This document shows positions 60,108 to 64,000 of a stretch of 64,000 nucleotides of DNA, one piece after another; positions within the stretch are counted from its first letter, which is position 1; the number at the start of each line of letters is the position of its first letter. The notes below the pieces were generated by a model, which saw nothing but the letters and a program-made list of their open reading frames with translations, had not been told where the DNA came from and did no database searches. The stretch is from Pisolithus tinctorius (Eukaryota; Basidiomycota; Agaricomycetes; Boletales; Pisolithaceae), in the NCBI GenBank assembly GCA_024663395.1, contig JANFAH010000006.1, forward strand, positions 434,001 through 498,000, read 5' to 3'. The translations under genes and the position numbers were made by a program.

Positions 60108-60442
60108 TCACAAACTTCCTGCAGACAATAGACTCCAACGCAGCCGAATCCTCTTCAGAGGGTAATCTTGGTCGGGCTTGTTCGAGAGCGCAAACCAGAA
60201 AGAGAGGACCGTCAGCTTCGTCTCGAAGTCGTCCATCGTGGTGGTGGTGGGGGTTTCAAGGCAGTCGGATCCCGCACGTAAATTCCAACACACTGCGCTG
60301 CCCTTTCCGGAAGCCCGTCAAACGGAGCTCGCCACGCCACATACCAAGCTCTGACTGAGTCTTCAGGATAACCGTGAAAGGAAATGCCTGCATTTATCAC
60401 ATAGTCTGTACTGGGGTCGTGAAAATTCAGGTCACCTTCCAT
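60108..60442 (-). pseudogene. Small unknown gene, unit B copy, frameshifted
   Basis: The minus strand reads MEGDLNFHDPSTDYVINAGI, then WYVAWRAPFDGLPERAAQCV and GIYVRDPTALK, up to a CCA repeat. In unit A the tract between the Lys codon and ATGGACGACTT is 18 bases (in frame); here it is 17, so the frame shifts and ends early (WTTSRRS). The downstream part (FETKLTVLSFWFALSNKPDQ to SLLSAGSL) is still open in another frame. An acceptor-like AAAATATAG precedes the ATG, so upstream exons may have existed. Family not recognised. Confidence 0.6.
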
Positions 60443-61107
60443 CTATATTTTAGTGGGTGGCCACGTGTCGGCGAATAACAGACGCGCTCGTACTGCACGT
60501 GAAGAGGAGAGAGAAAACGTGGGAAGACGTGGCTATGTAATGAATCAGTAGCGAGGTTGTGATGGCATGTGTCTAGGCCGTGTCATCTGATGTTTCACCT
60601 CCATTTTCGACATTCTGTTGTCTACCTCTGGGCCTCTGCACGTTAGGCCAGTCTATATATATTCTGTTAGACGCACTACAGAAGGCTCCCGTCACACAAG
60701 GTTGATCTGGAAGGAGCCTGATCCCCTTCATCTGCATCAGCCAGCCCGCGAAGGAGCGGGGAGATAGAGAGGTTCCATATCACTGCCTCTCTTTCTCGGG
60801 CAGGCACAAGAGGCGGAGACACTCCAATCACTCCTGGGTCGGCTAGGTAAAAAAATGAGCGGTACTATGGAGTCCCAGCGTTATATATTTGGCCGACCAA
60901 GACCAGTATCCAGCTACTGCTAGATACTTCTGGCATTGAAAAGGCTATTGCAACCTGTGCCCCGCAGCTCTAGGATCCGACAAACCGTAGTTAGTGTTTC
61001 TACGATGTTGGGGTTGCACATTGTACAGTGTGACGGAACCCGTACCAGTTCTAAGCTGTCCAGGTTTCAATTTGACCTTGTGAGTTAAATTTAGTATTGT
61101 AGTCGCA
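60443..61107. other. Spacer after FMO4
   Basis: Counterpart of 37444-38100; no gene recognised. Confidence 0.5.
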
Positions 61108-61487
61108 ATAACTGTAACAGACCGAGAGACGGAAAAATGGAAAAAGCTCAGGCTGCCATCCGATAACTGGTATGAGACCATTTTCTGTTAGAATCGTCAT
61201 GCCTACTTCGTTCTGCAGCCCCAAAGGTCACGCAAAAGCCCCCTGAACGTGTGGCTATCATTAGCTCTCATCCCTCTTTGCAAAGATCACCGCCGTAGGA
61301 CGCTTCCCGATATATCTGATTATTTCCAACGCATGCACAGATCCTCATTCACTAACCCAGATTGTGTTGGCAATGTCGGTGGCACCACAAAAGGTGATGG
61401 GCGTGCTGCCTCCTCAAGGACTCCCACCTCAAACGTACCAAGTTTCGAGGAAAACCCCGAGGTAGAGCTAGGTAGGTCTCCCTAGCC
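61108..61487 (+). pseudogene. Relic gene, spacer copy B2 (longest)
   Basis: The exon-like TEKWKKLRLPSDN, donor GTATGAG, and after TTCTGCAG the segment PKVTQKPPERVAIISSHPSL. A one-base loss after this shifts the frame to LPDISDYFQRMHRSS. A later stretch reads TQIVLAMSVAPQKVMGVLPP and ends VSRKTPR. Best preserved of the four copies, but still not a clean frame. Confidence 0.45.
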
Positions 61488-61790
61488 GGAATGTTGAGTG
61501 TCGGCGTTTCACATTCGGCGGCAGAAAAAGAGGTAGTGCCTGCTCATCTAGACGTTTTATTCAATTCTTTCTTTCCTTCCAGTGCACAAAACATCCGTCA
61601 AACTAACGGTTCATAGCTAGTCTGTATAGCTTCTCAACGAACATAGGATCTCACTCTTTGACTAACACCACGGGTACTTAACAATGCCGTCGGACGGGGC
61701 GATGCTACGGTGAATAATCCTACACATCATTGGCACCGAAGATGAGCTCAGCAAATATGCGTGAGGGCGGAGGGGGAGGGGGGGGAGAGC

Positions 61791-61799
61791 TATATAAAT
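61791..61799 (+). promoter_or_regulatory. TATA box of FMO5
   Basis: TATATAAAT, 59 bases before the ATG. Confidence 0.7.
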
Positions 61800-61849
61800 G
61801 AAAACCACCACGACGTCTTTCAGTTCTCCTTCATAATTATTAAGTGAAC

Positions 61850-63513
61850 ATGAAGTTCGACCTTCGACAGGGATCTTTGCCCCCGCACGGTGATCTCGAA
61901 ACTCACTGCGTCCAACAAGATGCTTCAAAGTCAGTCGCTATCATTGGCGCAGGGAGCGCTGGACTGGCTATGTTGAAATCCTTGTTGGATCTGCCAGTCG
62001 AGACTCGTGCGGACTGGGATATAGTTCTGTACGAGAAACGTGGGGACGTCGGGGGAATATGGTACGGTCTGTTCCTGCTTATTATTCCCCTACACGAAAT
62101 TTAGTGTGCGCTGAAAACTGGAATAGGTTGCCAGACACATCACCCTCTCCTCCGCCCGCAGTACCCGAAACTCCACTGTATCCGCTGCTGCACGCCAATA
62201 CTCCTGTTCCCATGATGACTTACCCTGGCTTTCCGTTCCCGCCTGGCACGCCCCTTTTCCCCTTACACGAATATATAGAGCAGTATCACCGGGATTACGC
62301 GACAAACTATGGTCTCTGGCCATATATCAAGTTCAACCATACTGTGTTGTCATCATCATGGGCGGGAACGCCGCAGACAGGACATTGGGAGATTATTGTT
62401 GAAGATGGCAATGGTAACCGGGTGCAAAGATCATTTGATCATCTCGTCGTTGCGAATGGGCATAACCACGCGCCCCATATCATAGTATTTCCAGGACAAG
62501 AAGCGTGGCTAGAGAACGCTAAAGGCGGACCAGAACGTGAAATTCTGCACTCTGTATGGTACCGCGACCCTAATCAGTATGCCAACCGAACTGTCATAGT
62601 GGTGGGCGGCGGAGCAAGTGGAGTCGACATCGCGTCTCAGGTGTCGCAGTATGCCCACAAAGTGAGTCCTATCTGTGATGATGGTTCGTCAGTTGATGCT
62701 TGAATTTTCTAGGTTTATCTCAGTGTCCGCAGTTCGCCGCTGGAGAATCCAACAGGACCTGTGGAAATGAAGCCTGGGATTTCACATTTTACACCGGAAG
62801 CCGTCGTCTTTACGGATGGGTCCGTGGCACAAGACATTGATACGGTCCTACTGGGTACCGGTTATGACCTACGGATGCCTTTCCTAGAAGAAGGCGGGGA
62901 AGTGATCGTGAAACCAGGATCTAACAAGTCAGACGGACGCAAGCTGACCACCAACCTGCGTTACCTGTTCCCGCTCCATAAACATATATTTTCCCTGTCG
63001 GAATCTTACCCGACGAACGCACTGGCTTTCATCGGCCTCCCGATATTTAGCTTCAGCTGTTCCTTGGATACCGCGCAGAGTATCTACGCCTCGTCGATCA
63101 TTGCGAACGGCAGCCTGCTCGAATCCCGAGCTGAATTGTTGAAGCAACTTGCGGACAGCGAAGAAGACCTTCGAAGCAGGGGGTATGACCCGTATTACAT
63201 TGGACATAGGATGGTCGAATTTTCCACCTTCGATTATCAAGAGAACCTCATCGACACTCTACGATCGAAGGGAGGATTACCAGACCAAACTACCAGTTTC
63301 GTCGATCCCTGGAGAAGGGAATGCGTCCCATACTGGAGCAATGTCAAACGAGGATGGAAAAGGCTGGAGGCACTTGGATTAGCTGAGGAATGGCTAGAGG
63401 GGATTAAGAGTGAAGAGGAGTGGGTTGAGCTTATGAGACGAGTGAATGCGTGGCAGAAAGATTGGGAGACGGTGCACCAGGTAGAAATTCCAGATGACAA
63501 GCTCGTGTATTGA
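61850..63513 (+). CDS. Flavin-containing monooxygenase FMO5 (515 aa), leaderless form
   Basis: Exons are 61850-62061, 62127-62661 and 62713-63513, exactly the FMO4 structure shifted by 4,180. The leaderless N-terminus is MKFDLRQGSLPPHGDLETHC; the FAD motif AIIGAGSAGLAMLKSLLD, NADPH motif VIVVGGGASGVDIASQVS and LLGTGYDLRMP are intact. About 16 residues differ from FMO4. Its downstream flank is unlike that of FMO2 and FMO4, so the tandem unit ends upstream of this gene and FMO5 may mark the ancestral right end of the array. Substrate unknown. Confidence 0.9.
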
Positions 63514-63761
63514 TGGATACATCATATTCTATCTGGTACTATGTAATTAACGATAATAGAAGTGTTATGGACGACGTTGCGACCGAAGGTCTTATGATAC
63601 GAGTGAGCACGTGGCAGAGTTTGGGAAACGGCACACCAACTGGTACTTCCGGATGACGTGCTCATACAAGTATTAATGATATGGTTCAACTATCAGCGAG
63701 CATTCGAACCCAGCAGATCATGTTTATCGGAGCCCGCCGCTTGAATCCATTACACCATGAG
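63514..63761. other. Intergenic stretch between convergent FMO5 and MFS genes
   Basis: About 250 bases. It contains a fragment resembling the FMO 3' end (TGGTACTTCCGGATGACGTG at about 63640-63660, compare the FMO1/FMO3 C-terminus), a probable remnant of a further copy's end. Confidence 0.45.
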
Positions 63762-64000
63762 TTACAGGGTGTAGATGAACCATGCACTGCGATCCCCCAA
63801 ATGTTCGGGCTCCTCGCCTTTCACCATGGAAAGTCTTGTCTCCGCCTTCGCACGGTTCTGATGTGAAAGATAAAACAGATTCAGAGATGCAAGCACGACT
63901 ATACCAATGGACATGACCATCAGTATGATTGTGGCTGTCGTGTAATTTGGGCCAGGTGACAAGGAGCCAAGCAACCAGATGGCAAGAATGCCACCTACAG
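63762..64000 (-). CDS. C-terminal part of a major-facilitator transporter, Dal5-like (continues past window edge)
   Basis: The minus-strand frame is open from the window edge: GGILAIWLLGSLSPGPNYTT, then a TM helix (ATIILMVMSIGIVVLASLNL), a basic turn (HQNRAKAETRLSM) and the cytoplasmic tail ending EEPEHLGDRSAWFIYTL before TAA at 63762. A last TM helix followed by a short charged tail with an H-L-G-D-R-x-x-x-F motif is the usual ending of anion:cation symporters related to yeast Dal5/Tna1 (allantoate, nicotinate and similar substrates). Only the end is visible, so the substrate cannot be given. Confidence 0.7.
   Translation of the reverse strand, partial: VGGILAIWLLGSLSPGPNYTTATIILMVMSIGIVVLASLNLFYLSHQNRAKAETRLSMVKGEEPEHLGDRSAWFIYTL

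Larger units (their letters stand above)
53303..61235 (+). repeat. Tandem segmental duplication, unit B
   Basis: Same order as unit A: DHODH 3' end, FMO3, spacer, FMO4, spacer. It lacks the CACTA element, so it preserves the empty site. Homology to unit A ends at the CCCCAAAGGTC at about 61225-61235, and host sequence then runs on to FMO5. Confidence 0.92.

Noticed and set aside
63680..63780. tRNA-like stretch on the minus strand (GGTTCGAATGC and a D-loop-like TGGTGTAATGG)
   Set aside because: No acceptor, D or anticodon stem could be formed with consistent pairing around any candidate anticodon, and the stretch overlaps the end of the MFS coding frame.
1..64000. CRISPR arrays, bacterial operons, origins
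   Set aside because: None seen; the intron-rich genes are those of a basidiomycete nucleus.

Overview
The window is nuclear DNA of a filamentous basidiomycete, most likely an Agaricomycete. Genes are split by many short (about 50-65 bp) GT-AG introns. The genes are typical of mushroom-forming fungi (GH25 lysozyme, CBM19 secreted protein, BTB proteins), and the DNA transposons (CACTA/Tnp2, Plavaka-like, PIF/Harbinger) are those usual in Agaricomycotina. No bacterial or organellar feature was seen.

Left part (1-22.7 kb) is ordinary host gene space. It holds the N-terminal part of an Axl2-like cadherin-fold membrane protein (minus strand, runs off the left edge), a Kap123/importin-4 karyopherin (minus, 15 coding exons, 1097 aa), a secreted CBM19-type protein (minus), a GH25 lysozyme (plus), a BTB/POZ protein (plus), a 3.8 kb gene-poor stretch with a diverged direct repeat, a full-length MDR-type ABC transporter (plus) and mitochondrial dihydroorotate dehydrogenase (plus, 495 aa).

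From 22.1 kb to about 63.5 kb the window is a tandemly duplicated flavin-monooxygenase (FMO) locus. Unit A (22.09-38.23 kb) has FMO1, a spacer, FMO2 and a spacer. Unit B (53.30-61.23 kb) repeats this as FMO3, spacer, FMO4, spacer, and runs on into FMO5. Unit B starts inside a copy of the last coding part of the DHODH gene, so a 5'-truncated DHODH relic precedes FMO3. All five FMO genes have intact reading frames and splice sites. FMO4 and FMO5 lack the hydrophobic N-terminal leader present in FMO1-FMO3, and FMO4 sits at FMO2's position but resembles FMO5, which points to ectopic recombination. The spacers carry relics of two small genes.

Transposons shaped the locus. An 8,333-bp CACTA element (28,961-37,293) with inverted ends and a 3-bp target duplication is inserted in unit A; unit B supplies the empty site. 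About 15 kb of transposon DNA (38,231-53,302) lies exactly between units A and B. It contains a Plavaka-like transposase with an accessory gene (minus strand) and a complete 3,759-bp PIF/Harbinger element (49,357-53,115) with inverted repeats of about 50 bp, a 3-bp target duplication and two genes. The far right end (63.76-64 kb) is the C-terminus of a major-facilitator transporter on the minus strand.

The observations most worth checking are the TE-bounded tandem duplication, the FMO4/FMO5 promoter chimera with leader loss, and a small gene that is inactivated independently in both units.
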